From: Bacteroidota bacterium
Lineage (GTDB): Bacteria; Bacteroidota; Ignavibacteria; Kapaibacteriales; UBA961
Assembly (NCBI GenBank): GCA_018266765.1
Contig: JAFDZU010000064.1
Coordinates: 13,037-77,036, forward strand
Length of the DNA stretch: 64,000 nucleotides
Direction: 5' to 3'
Part shown: positions 1 through 7,591 of the stretch, one piece after another
Position numbering within the stretch: position 1 is the first letter of the stretch
How the letters are laid out: each line of letters starts with the position of its first letter
Notes under the pieces: model-generated
Told to the model about the DNA's origin: nothing
The model's database searches: none
The model's input: only the letters and a program-made list of their open reading frames with translations
Position numbers and translations under genes: made by a program

Positions 1-564
1 CCCGAAATTCTAAAAAAAATGCGCCGACGGTATAAGGCAGAAAATTATCATTCACTTATTCACACTATCAAGTCGAAAATTCCTGAATGTTGTATTGGGG
101 TAGATGTTATCGTTGGTTTTCCGGGTGAAACAGACAGTCATTTCGAGGAAACATTTCAATTCCTGCATGAACTTCCTGTATCGTATTTACATGTGTTTAC
201 CTATTCAGAACGGGAAAATACTCCTGCTGCAATTTATCCTGAAAAAATTCCGCCTGTTGCCCGCAAACAGCGTACAAATCGCTTGCGAGCATTATCAGAG
301 AAGAAAAAACATGAGTTCTACCGTTCGCAAACGGATACAATTCATACGGTTATTCCTGAGTCGTATAATCACGAGACAAATCTGTGGATTGGTTGGACGG
401 AAAATTACGTTCGCACTGAATTTTCTGCTGTGCAGTCTCTTCTTCAAGTTCCTATGCCCATTCAGCTAAACGAAATCTCGGGTGAAACTATGCTCGGTAC
501 GCTTTTGGAACATCAGCAAGTACTTTCGGAAAAAATTCCCGAATATTATTCTATCTTATTCTAA
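1..564 (+). CDS. mtaB: MtaB-type tRNA methylthiotransferase, C-terminal part (5' end outside window)
   Basis: This is the 3' end of a radical-SAM methylthiotransferase, open from base 1; its start and its CxxxCxxC cluster motif lie upstream of the window. The visible part has the family block GVDVIVGFPGETD, followed by HVFTYSERENTPA and a C-terminal TRAM-like region. That pattern fits MtaB, which converts N6-threonylcarbamoyladenosine-37 of tRNAs to its 2-methylthio form, better than RimO or MiaB. The stop is 24 bases before the truA start, so the two tRNA-modifying enzymes are probably co-transcribed. The alternative is a related MiaB-family protein; the N-terminal half would settle it. Confidence 0.85.
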   Translation, partial: PEILKKMRRRYKAENYHSLIHTIKSKIPECCIGVDVIVGFPGETDSHFEETFQFLHELPVSYLHVFTYSERENTPAAIYPEKIPPVARKQRTNRLRALSEKKKHEFYRSQTDTIHTVIPESYNHETNLWIGWTENYVRTEFSAVQSLLQVPMPIQLNEISGETMLGTLLEHQQVLSEKIPEYYSILF

Positions 565-588
565 TTTCATTCTATTTAGTTGGCAGTT

Positions 589-1344
589 ATGACGTTGCTT
601 CTCCGTGTTGAATACGATGGCACAAACTATTCAGGTTGGCAAAACCAATTAAATGCTCCGACTATTCAGCATGAACTTGAGAAAGCATGGTATAAACTTA
701 CGGCAGTACGCTCCTCAGTTATTGGTTCGGGACGAACAGACGCAGGTGTTCACGGTCGCGGACAAATTGCTCATATTCTCTTGCATGATGGTTTCAAAAT
801 TCCTGAACACAAAATTGCCGTTGCTTTAAACTCACGTCTTCCAAAAGATATTCGCATAACGGGTGCTCAGATTACCGAACGCAATGTCCAAGCTCGTTTT
901 GATGCAATTTCACGCGAATATTCCTATTCTATTTCTACCGAACAATCTGTTTTTCATCGGAATTATTGCTGGCATATTCACTTTCCGTTTGATGTGCAAT
1001 TGCTTCATGAATCGGGAAAATTATTTATAGGAACATATGATTTTACAACGTTTTCCAAGCTAAATCATGATACTAAAAATTATGTTTGCAGTGTAAGTAT
1101 ATGCGAGTGGACAGAGTTTCAGCATAGCGTGCGTTTGCGAATAAAATCCGACCGTTTTGTTTATGGAATGGTGCGCTCGCTTGTGGGAGTAATGATGGAT
1201 ATTGCTCGAAACAGGCGGTCGCTCGAAGAAGTGAAGGATGCTTTGGCGCAAAAAGACAGAAGACTTATCAGTACACTTGCTCCTCCGCAAGGTTTGGTAT
1301 TGGAAAAAGTGTGCTATCCCGAAGAATTTAATTTGGTTATTTGA
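589..1344 (+). CDS. truA: tRNA pseudouridine(38-40) synthase TruA
   Basis: About 251 residues, normal for TruA. It converts uridines 38-40 in the tRNA anticodon arm to pseudouridine. The N-terminus has RVEYDGTNYSGWQ, and the catalytic aspartate sits in GSGRTDAGVHGRGQ near residue 50. The C-terminal half contains the family region FVYGMVRSLVGVMMDI. I chose the ATG at 589; a TTG at 580 would add three residues. It follows mtaB closely and ends 38 bases before the convergent TPR-LuxR gene. Confidence 0.95.
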   Translation: MTLLLRVEYDGTNYSGWQNQLNAPTIQHELEKAWYKLTAVRSSVIGSGRTDAGVHGRGQIAHILLHDGFKIPEHKIAVALNSRLPKDIRITGAQITERNVQARFDAISREYSYSISTEQSVFHRNYCWHIHFPFDVQLLHESGKLFIGTYDFTTFSKLNHDTKNYVCSVSICEWTEFQHSVRLRIKSDRFVYGMVRSLVGVMMDIARNRRSLEEVKDALAQKDRRLISTLAPPQGLVLEKVCYPEEFNLVI

Positions 1345-1382
1345 ATCTATGTGAACTATGTATCTATGTGGTTCGAAAAAAT

Positions 1383-3335
1383 TCACTCACTAAACATCTC
1401 ATTAAAAAGAAGGTTTAAATCGGTTTTTCTTGGAAGATTCATTTTTTTGCGGATATTATAACGGTGGAACTCTACCGTTCGCTTCGACAAAAATACTATG
1501 GATGTTATGTTTGATGAGGTAAGATTCATTTTCAGTAACGCTGATATTTTCAACTCTGTTGGCGTTAATTTAGGATATGCTTCGTGCAATTGCCGTATAA
1601 ATTTACCATGAACATCTTCCCATTGCTGTTTAATACTGCCGATATTCTCGAATGATTTGATGTTGCGGGTAATGCGGTCTAGAAGTTGCTCAATGATTTC
1701 ACGCCCATTCTGGCGGGTGAATGGCTCTACTCGCTCAAGATCGGTGCGTATTTGATGAAGAAAATTATTTTTTTTGACCAATTCTTCTACATTCGATTTT
1801 ACTTCTCGTGTTTTAGCTTCTATTTTTACTGTTTGTAATTCGATAGTCTGTTCTAATAATTTTTTATTAGCTTCAGTTTTAATCGCTTCGATTTCCTTTT
1901 CTTTCTCCATGTCGGCAATTTTGTGTTCCCACCCAAATTTATCTGCTTGCTTTTTTACTTCTTCATTTTGAACTTCGATGTAGAGTTCGTGGTATTTTTT
2001 GTAGTAGTAGAGGGCTTTTTCGGTTTCACCTTCTTGGTCGTAGAGATTAGTCAGAGACAGGTAATTATCATATAAATGTTGTTTCAAGCCCAGTTCTTCA
2101 TGCATTCCAATTGCTTTAAGCAAATATTTTTCTGCTTTTACAGGATCATAAAAGGGGCATTCTTTTGTGGAATACAAAGTTCCTATGTTGCCTAACGTAT
2201 TTATTTCCAAATCTTTACTACCGGATTCAATATGTAAATGAAGTCCTTTTTCTAAGTATTCTAAGGCAAGAGTATGCTCTCCGAGCAAATGATACAAACC
2301 TCCAATATTACTAACTCCAATAGCGTAGGCGGCTTTCATATTCAACTCATCAAACATCCTAACGGCTTGTAAATAATTTTCTAATGCTTTTGGATAATCG
2401 CCTATTCCTTGAAACGATACAGCTATATTTCCCATTGCCTTGGCTACATTACCTTTTGATTCTAACTCCTGATAGAGAGCGAGAGATTTATAATGGTATT
2501 CCAATGAGTTCCGAAAATCTGAAAGTTCCTTATAAAGTAACCCTATGGAATCTGTAATTTGAGCTATTGTTAATTTCTTACCCAATTTTTCCGCTACGGA
2601 GAGAGCTTTCAACATATAATCTAAGGCAAGCACATAGTCTGATAAATGAGTGTAAACTGTTCCAATATTTGCATAAACACTTGATTCTATGGATTTTGCA
2701 TTATTGTGTTTTTCGCATAATTTTAATGCCTTATTATAAGTTTCTAGAGCCGTAGGGTAATCTGCAAGATCTTTATAGACGAGCCCTAAATTATTCATTA
2801 CACGCGGAATGTTTTCGTAGTACTCTAACTCATTATACAAGCGAATAGATTCATTATAGTATTTCAAAGCAATTTTTGGCTCTGAAAGATTTCTATATAC
2901 CATTCCAATATTTCCGAACACTATAGCTACTTCGATTTTCATACCCAGCTCTTCATGGATGGTAAGAGCACGATTCAAATATTCCAAAGCACGTGTGTAA
3001 TCCGAAAGAATATTATATATAATCCCGATTGAACCTATTGATTTTGCTTCTTCTTCCCTGCAATTTGCATCCAATGCTGATGTAAGAGATTTCTCTGCAT
3101 AAACAAGTGCATCTTTTGCCAATCCTCTCCGCCAAAATGATTCAGAAAGCAGGCGATTAGCACGAGAAAGAAATACAAATCTACGTTCATCAGTGATATG
3201 CGAATGTTTTATCTGGTTTTCCAATAAAAGCATGTCTATCACTCCACGAGCAAAACTCTCTGCATCTTGATATTTATCTGCTTTCAATGCTGCCTCTGTT
3301 TGAGCCAGCATCTCCTCTATTTCTTCAATACTCAT
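1383..3335 (-). CDS. TPR-repeat regulator with C-terminal LuxR-type helix-turn-helix
   Basis: 650 residues with no signal peptide, so probably cytoplasmic. Residues about 60-460 are tandem TPR units spaced roughly 40 residues apart (recurring NIGxVYxxLSDYxxALEYxxKAL). A charged coiled-coil stretch follows at about 470-540. The last 65 residues form a LuxR/GerE-like helix-turn-helix with LTPTELKISALLKM and SKRTVEFHRYNIRKKMNL. The architecture fits a transcription factor whose TPR solenoid senses a protein or peptide; no phosphoreceiver domain is present. It is divergent from the secreted-protein genes at 3710 and 4234, and the shared upstream region has duplicated CCAGTATA motifs, so it may control them. 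That link is inference. Confidence 0.85.
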   Translation of the reverse strand: MSIEEIEEMLAQTEAALKADKYQDAESFARGVIDMLLLENQIKHSHITDERRFVFLSRANRLLSESFWRRGLAKDALVYAEKSLTSALDANCREEEAKSIGSIGIIYNILSDYTRALEYLNRALTIHEELGMKIEVAIVFGNIGMVYRNLSEPKIALKYYNESIRLYNELEYYENIPRVMNNLGLVYKDLADYPTALETYNKALKLCEKHNNAKSIESSVYANIGTVYTHLSDYVLALDYMLKALSVAEKLGKKLTIAQITDSIGLLYKELSDFRNSLEYHYKSLALYQELESKGNVAKAMGNIAVSFQGIGDYPKALENYLQAVRMFDELNMKAAYAIGVSNIGGLYHLLGEHTLALEYLEKGLHLHIESGSKDLEINTLGNIGTLYSTKECPFYDPVKAEKYLLKAIGMHEELGLKQHLYDNYLSLTNLYDQEGETEKALYYYKKYHELYIEVQNEEVKKQADKFGWEHKIADMEKEKEIEAIKTEANKKLLEQTIELQTVKIEAKTREVKSNVEELVKKNNFLHQIRTDLERVEPFTRQNGREIIEQLLDRITRNIKSFENIGSIKQQWEDVHGKFIRQLHEAYPKLTPTELKISALLKMNLTSSNITSIVFLSKRTVEFHRYNIRKKMNLPRKTDLNLLFNEMFSE

Positions 3336-3400
3336 AACGGTTTACAATATAAAAAACCAAAGAAATGAACCTTGTGAAATCTTTAACTGCAAAATACCAA

Positions 3401-3632
3401 AAAAAAATCATAAAAAACCAGTATACCCCAGTATAGTAATAGGGAAAATTATACGGTAAGTTCGCACTGAAGAAATTGATAATGTTTTGCTTGGTGAGAA
3501 TGTATTCGAGTTTATGCAAATACAGGATATTTTAACTCAGTGCATCATATCAAAAAATAAATCAGAAAAACCAGTATACCCCAGTATAGCAACAGGGAAA
3601 ATTATACTGTAAGTTCGCAACAAAGAAATTGT
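3401..3632. repeat. Two ~80-bp direct repeats with paired CCAGTATA motifs
   Basis: Copies at about 3401-3480 and 3553-3632 share a core that reads CCAGTATACCCCAGTATAG, then AGGGAAAATTATAC and GTAAGTTCGCA. Within each copy the octamer CCAGTATA occurs twice at a 10-bp step, one helical turn, which is what a cooperative operator would look like. The repeats fill the divergent intergenic region between the TPR-LuxR regulator and the first secreted protein. Regulator binding is inferred, not shown. Confidence 0.6.
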
Positions 3633-3641
3633 GAATAGTTC

Positions 3642-3717
3642 ACAAACAACAGGGAAGCCGAAAACTGAATAGAGTAGGCAAAAAATATTCTCATATAAGG
3701 AGAAAAAGTATGAAAAA
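3642..3717 (+). promoter_or_regulatory. Duplicated 5' leader, copy 1, with ribosome binding site
   Basis: The block starts ACAAACAACAGGGAAGCCG, continues through CTGAATAGAGTAGGC, and ends in AAGGAGAAAAAGT just before the ATG at 3710. A near-identical block precedes the next gene (4168-4241). The strong AAGGAG site fixes the start codon. Confidence 0.7.
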
Positions 3718-4162
3718 CAAGGCAATTTTACTCTGGGCGACTTTGCTGTTCGCTATTGTACTGTCGGTTGGTGAATCAAGGGCACAAGCACCGTCTTCAA
3801 CAATCGGGCCACTCGAAGCTCCTGTGAAGGCAGGAGATACTAAAATGCGAGCACCGTCTTCAAATTATACATGGACAACTCCCACCGCAGGTATGCCCAT
3901 GATACCGGTTTGGAAACAAGGACAAACCGTAAATCTAACTTGGACAGGTGGTCCTACCGGTCCGGTAAAACTCTATCTTATAAACTGGTGCACATGGACC
4001 GCTCAATTGGTGATAGCAGGTAGCACACCTAATACACACTCATACTCGTGGACAGTACCTGCTACTTTACCATGCGGTGTGTATGAATGCTATATTCAAA
4101 ACGCTACGGGCACTCCGGTTGCCTGGACGTACAGCTTGAATTTCGCGGTAACAAGACCGTAA
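3710..4162 (+). CDS. Small secreted protein with Ig-like (Kre9/Knh1-type) domain
   Basis: 150 residues. The N-terminus is a signal peptide (charged start, hydrophobic LLWATLLFAIVLSV, cleavage near SRAQA). The mature part has a short internal repeat (QAPSSTIGP and RAPSSNYTW). A beta-sandwich-like domain follows with VNLTWTGGPTGPVKLYL and HSYSWTVPATLPCGVYECYI, resembling the Ser/Thr-rich Kre9/Knh1 N-terminal family, which is an adhesin-like fold. It has no T9SS tail, so it is probably exported by Sec and then periplasmic or surface-exposed by an unknown route. It shares its leader with the next gene. The function is unknown; the fold assignment is from pattern only. Confidence 0.7.
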   Translation: MKNKAILLWATLLFAIVLSVGESRAQAPSSTIGPLEAPVKAGDTKMRAPSSNYTWTTPTAGMPMIPVWKQGQTVNLTWTGGPTGPVKLYLINWCTWTAQLVIAGSTPNTHSYSWTVPATLPCGVYECYIQNATGTPVAWTYSLNFAVTRP

Positions 4163-4167
4163 AACAT

Positions 4168-4241
4168 ACAAACAACAGGGAAGCCGAAAACTGAATAGAG
4201 TAGGCGAATTATTCTCTAATAAGGAGAAAAAGTATGAAAAA
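4168..4241 (+). promoter_or_regulatory. Duplicated 5' leader, copy 2, with ribosome binding site
   Basis: Second copy of the leader at 3642-3717, differing at a few bases around the AT-rich middle. It ends in TAAGGAGAAAAAGT before the ATG at 4234. The first gene's stop lies only five bases upstream, so the leader acts inside a transcript, as an extra promoter, or as a translation or stability element. Confidence 0.7.
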
Positions 4242-5115
4242 GTTTAACGTAAAGAATACAGCTCTTATGCTACTGGTGATGTTTGGGATAATGACTACTT
4301 CAATGACAATAAAGGCACAAAGTAGTTTACCGAAATGTTTTTGTTGTAGTGATAGTATTTATCAATTTCCAACTACCCCGCCACCTATTAACGGGCCAAG
4401 TCCAATTTGCCCATGTTCAACAACTGTATTTTCAACAACTCCCTGCCCGGGAGCAACGTTTGTATGGACAGTAAAGGATAATCTTGGTAATAATGTTCCA
4501 TTTACCGGACAGGGCACAAGCACTATAACTGTGGGACCGATAAACCCTGCTGCAACATCTATTACTATTTCATTAGTCATTAAATGTGGCAGATTAATAA
4601 AAGAGAATAAAATTGAAGTAAAAGTAAATCATCCACTAGCTTGTTTTGGATGGTCTATTACTGCAGATGGTTTGGGCGGATATACCGTTTCAGCTACCGC
4701 TAATCCGTCTGCTGCAGGATTTGGTGATGCTTGGCGATTTAATGAATGTGTTGGCGGGCAACAAAGCTGTATGACGACATGGTGTAATGGCCCTGCCGGT
4801 GGATCTACCGGTTGTCCTTCAGTTGGAGCAGGCAATGCAATAGCCGAAAATAATAATCCGAGTTTTAACTGGAATTCAGCAGGGACTTGCACACTTATTC
4901 CCGGCAAAACATATCGCTTAGTCCATTGGGTTGAAAAATGTCATGGTCCTACTTGGGTTGCAGATCCATGCAGAGCTTTGTGTTGGATATGTTTTACAAT
5001 TGATACTTCCGGGGAGCGTGGAATGGCAAAGCCAGCCAAAGGAACTAAAGTAAAATTGATTAATGTTTCAGAAGGAACTGAAATATTAAAACTTACGCCT
5101 GAAATGTTGAGATAA
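4234..5115 (+). CDS. Secreted cysteine-rich PKD/Ig-like protein
   Basis: 293 residues. A signal peptide is clear (MKKFNVKNTALMLLVMFGIM, cleavage near IKAQS). The mature N-terminus is rich in Cys and Pro (CFCCSD, then GPSPICPCSTTVFS). A PKD/Ig-like stretch follows (CPGATFVWTVKDNLGNNVPF and TSITISLVIKCG). The C-terminal half contains many more cysteines and tryptophans, so it is probably disulfide-bonded. It ends LTPEMLR without a recognisable T9SS domain. It shares its leader with the gene before it, and the two are probably co-regulated. The function is unknown. Confidence 0.7.
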   Translation: MKKFNVKNTALMLLVMFGIMTTSMTIKAQSSLPKCFCCSDSIYQFPTTPPPINGPSPICPCSTTVFSTTPCPGATFVWTVKDNLGNNVPFTGQGTSTITVGPINPAATSITISLVIKCGRLIKENKIEVKVNHPLACFGWSITADGLGGYTVSATANPSAAGFGDAWRFNECVGGQQSCMTTWCNGPAGGSTGCPSVGAGNAIAENNNPSFNWNSAGTCTLIPGKTYRLVHWVEKCHGPTWVADPCRALCWICFTIDTSGERGMAKPAKGTKVKLINVSEGTEILKLTPEMLR

Positions 5116-5170
5116 GTAATTAAATAAATTACTGAATAGGATTACAAAAAATTGTAGTAAAATCTAATTT

Positions 5171-5204
5171 GTTGCTCATCGGGCTTGAGTTCTCGATGAG
5201 CAAC
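5171..5204 (+). terminator. Strong hairpin after the secreted-protein pair
   Basis: An 11-bp perfect stem (GTTGCTCATCG / CGATGAGCAAC) with a 12-base loop lies 55 bases after the stop at 5115. The following bases are only moderately T-rich, so termination is likely but not certain. Confidence 0.6.
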
Positions 5205-5230
5205 ATTCATTCAACTTTCTTAATTGACCA

Positions 5231-6163
5231 ATGAAAAAATACATCCTTCTTATAGTCATTAACATATACATAGTTTCAAGCTTATCCGCCCAAACGGATT
5301 CAACTCAAGCTACTGTTGTGCCGCCGTCGGAAGAAAATGTGCCGTCTAAGTTTACCTATTCGATTGCTTCATCGTTCGGATTGACCTTCCAAAACATCAG
5401 CAAATCAGACAACGAAACGCTGACGGCACAATGGCTTGCAAGTTTGGATGCACGAATGAACTATGATGATTCTACGTTTGGACTGTCGGGTAGTTTGTAT
5501 TTGCAATACGGACAGCTTCACCGCGAAAGTTTTTTTCCTGAAAAAACTCAGGATAATCTCATCGTTTCCATTACTCCATCCCTGATGATTTTCCCTTCGT
5601 GGAATGTACGTTTATTTTTTGAAACAACGGGGGAAACACAAATGAAGGAAGGCAGAGTGGATAATGTCGAATCTCATTTTCTTGACCCGTTGTTTTTGTA
5701 TCAAACAGCGTTTATCGGTCAGAAGTTCGCTCATACCAGCACTGATGGAACTAGCTCGTTTAATTTAACCTATGGAATTGGCTACGCAATTCAGCAGACG
5801 ATTACTGATAAATTTGTTTTGGAGTCCAATCGAAGTTACGTTGTCGGCCCAAACAACCCACTTTCGGATGTTCAATCGCAGGTTACTCTCGAATCAGGTT
5901 TTAGTGGAATTTTCGATGTGTCGGTGAGGAAACAACTGAGCGAGAAGCTGAGTGGTAATGCCAGTATCAAGACCGTCCTTCTCGGTAAAGAAGAAACCTA
6001 TAAAGATCTTACAAAAGTTCGAGCAAGTTCGCTCATGCTTGCAGGAATTTCGTTTGGCATATTTTCATTGGATTATACAATGCGCTTACTCTATGACAGC
6101 AATTATTCGCTTCGCCGTCAACTTGAGCAATCGCTCGTTGTAGGAGTTCGGCTGACATTGTAA
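5231..6163 (+). CDS. Outer-membrane beta-barrel-like protein (DUF3078-type)
   Basis: 310 residues with an N-terminal signal sequence (MKKYILLIVINIYIVSSLSA). The mature part shows alternating strands rich in Phe, Tyr and Thr with short turns, and it ends in a typical barrel strand (LEQSLVVGVRLTL, last residue hydrophobic). The overall pattern resembles DUF3078-like Bacteroidota proteins; the family name is tentative. It stands alone between a hairpin and the repeat array, with its own start after a short AT-rich leader. The role is unknown. Confidence 0.65.
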   Translation: MKKYILLIVINIYIVSSLSAQTDSTQATVVPPSEENVPSKFTYSIASSFGLTFQNISKSDNETLTAQWLASLDARMNYDDSTFGLSGSLYLQYGQLHRESFFPEKTQDNLIVSITPSLMIFPSWNVRLFFETTGETQMKEGRVDNVESHFLDPLFLYQTAFIGQKFAHTSTDGTSSFNLTYGIGYAIQQTITDKFVLESNRSYVVGPNNPLSDVQSQVTLESGFSGIFDVSVRKQLSEKLSGNASIKTVLLGKEETYKDLTKVRASSLMLAGISFGIFSLDYTMRLLYDSNYSLRRQLEQSLVVGVRLTL

Positions 6164-6210
6164 GTTGGGTTTTTTAATTAAGCATCACAAAAAGTGGTAA
6201 AAAAATGCCT

Positions 6211-6601
6211 TGTCATGCTGAATTCATTTCAGCATCTCCGCAAGTACGATAAAAAGCACGACCAAATAGTCAAGGATATCCTGAATCAAGTTCAGGATGA
6301 CAGGAAATAATTGATGTTTAATTTGTCTTTGATGCTTATCATATTGACAAAAAAAATCTTGTCATGCTGAATTCATTTCAGCATCTCCGCACGTACGATA
6401 AAAAGCATGGCTGAATAGTCACGGAGATCCTGAATCAAGTTCAGGATGACAGAGAATAATTAATGTTAATTTTGTATTTAATGCTTATCATATTGACAAA
6501 AAAAATCTTGTCATGCTGAATTCATTTCAGCATCTCCGCAAGTACGATAAAAAAGCACGACCAAATAGTCACGGAGATCCTGAATCAAGTTCAGGATGAC
6601 A
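6211..6601. repeat. Three tandem copies of a hairpin-rich repeat (149-bp period)
   Basis: Copies begin at 6211, 6360 and 6509, an exact 149-bp step. Each ~92-bp core starts TGTCATGCTGAA and ends TTCAGGATGACA. The two ends are an imperfect inverted repeat of about 29 bp, and each end also folds on itself (TGCTGAA/TTCAGCA and TCCTGAA/TTCAGGA). The spacer after each core (about 56 bp, ending in CATATTGACAAAAAAAATCT) is repeated too. The array occupies most of the gap 6164-6694; no gene is seen there. A fourth core lies at 12918. Confidence 0.9.
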
Positions 6602-6694
6602 GGAAATAATTGATGTTTAATTTGCACAAAGTACTCATTTGTTTGTTTTAATTAGCTAACTAATTGATATTCTAAATTCTTTCAAAAACTTACA

Positions 6695-7312
6695 ATGAAA
6701 ATAATTGTTGTGCTGTTCTCTTTGCTTTTAGTACTTGTAAGCGGTTGTTTTCTCTTTCAAGGATCGCTCTATCGAAGCAATTTGAAAGTAGTTCTCATCA
6801 AAGATAATCCCGGCTTTGTCGGAAAAGATTCCGATGAAAAACCGAGTGGTTATCTTGGCACTCTGCCGTTGCGCATAGGTGATACGATTACTACAATAGG
6901 GCGATACAGCGGAGGATTTGAAGCCACTTATTATCTTATATTAGAACACCAAAAGGAAGTTTATATTTCCAGAGCAGATGTTCTCACACCCGACGACCAA
7001 CTCTACCAACGTCTCCGAAGTAGATTCACGCTCAGTTTTTCGGAAGATGAAGCCGCATGGGGACGTGCATCTGTTTATGTGAAGAATCATACCGTTATAC
7101 CGATAGGAATCGTTAGCGAAAACTTACTTAAAACCCAAAGTAACAATGACAGCACCGCAATCAACTATCTAATAACAAGAGTAGAACAGAGCAATAACGT
7201 TGAATATGAGATTGTTTGTAGGTCGCGCCGTCCTGATTTCAACCCGAATATGGAGGCAAAACAATTGGCTTTCTATATGATTACAGGTCGTAAATATACA
7301 ACTGACAACTAA
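6695..7312 (+). CDS. Putative lipoprotein of unknown function
   Basis: 205 residues. The N-terminus is a lipoprotein signal peptide with lipobox LVSGC, cysteine near residue 18, so the protein is probably anchored in the inner or outer membrane. The rest is a soluble domain without motifs I recognise. The segments YLGTLPLRIGDTITTIGRY and YYLILEHQKEVYISRADV suggest a beta-rich fold. It stands between the repeat array and a terminator-like hairpin and appears monocistronic. No function is assigned. Confidence 0.65.
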   Translation: MKIIVVLFSLLLVLVSGCFLFQGSLYRSNLKVVLIKDNPGFVGKDSDEKPSGYLGTLPLRIGDTITTIGRYSGGFEATYYLILEHQKEVYISRADVLTPDDQLYQRLRSRFTLSFSEDEAAWGRASVYVKNHTVIPIGIVSENLLKTQSNNDSTAINYLITRVEQSNNVEYEIVCRSRRPDFNPNMEAKQLAFYMITGRKYTTDN

Positions 7313-7490
7313 AGGACAGAAATCATCCTTTAACCGTATAGTTAAAGTAATTAGTTGTTTGACAACAAGTTATTGATTGAAAGAGAAAGTTATCACTTAC
7401 TGTTTCATACAAGCTCCAAATAGTAACTTCGATAAGTTTCAACAGAATTCTGCTGTGTGAATTTGCATGAGTCATTGAAATACTGTCGGG

Positions 7491-7522
7491 ACCTCTCTGC
7501 AAATCCATGTAGAGAGGTTTTT
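7491..7522 (+). terminator. Rho-independent terminator after the lipoprotein gene
   Basis: Perfect 8-bp stem ACCTCTCT/AGAGAGGT with a 12-base loop, followed by TTTTATTTG. It lies in the 279-base gap between the lipoprotein gene and the convergent Asp-box gene; nothing else is seen in the gap. Confidence 0.7.
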
Positions 7523-7591
7523 ATTTGAGTGGGAAATGTGTTAGCCACACTTATAAATGCTAAAAAATAAGTTACAATTTGCTTCATTATC

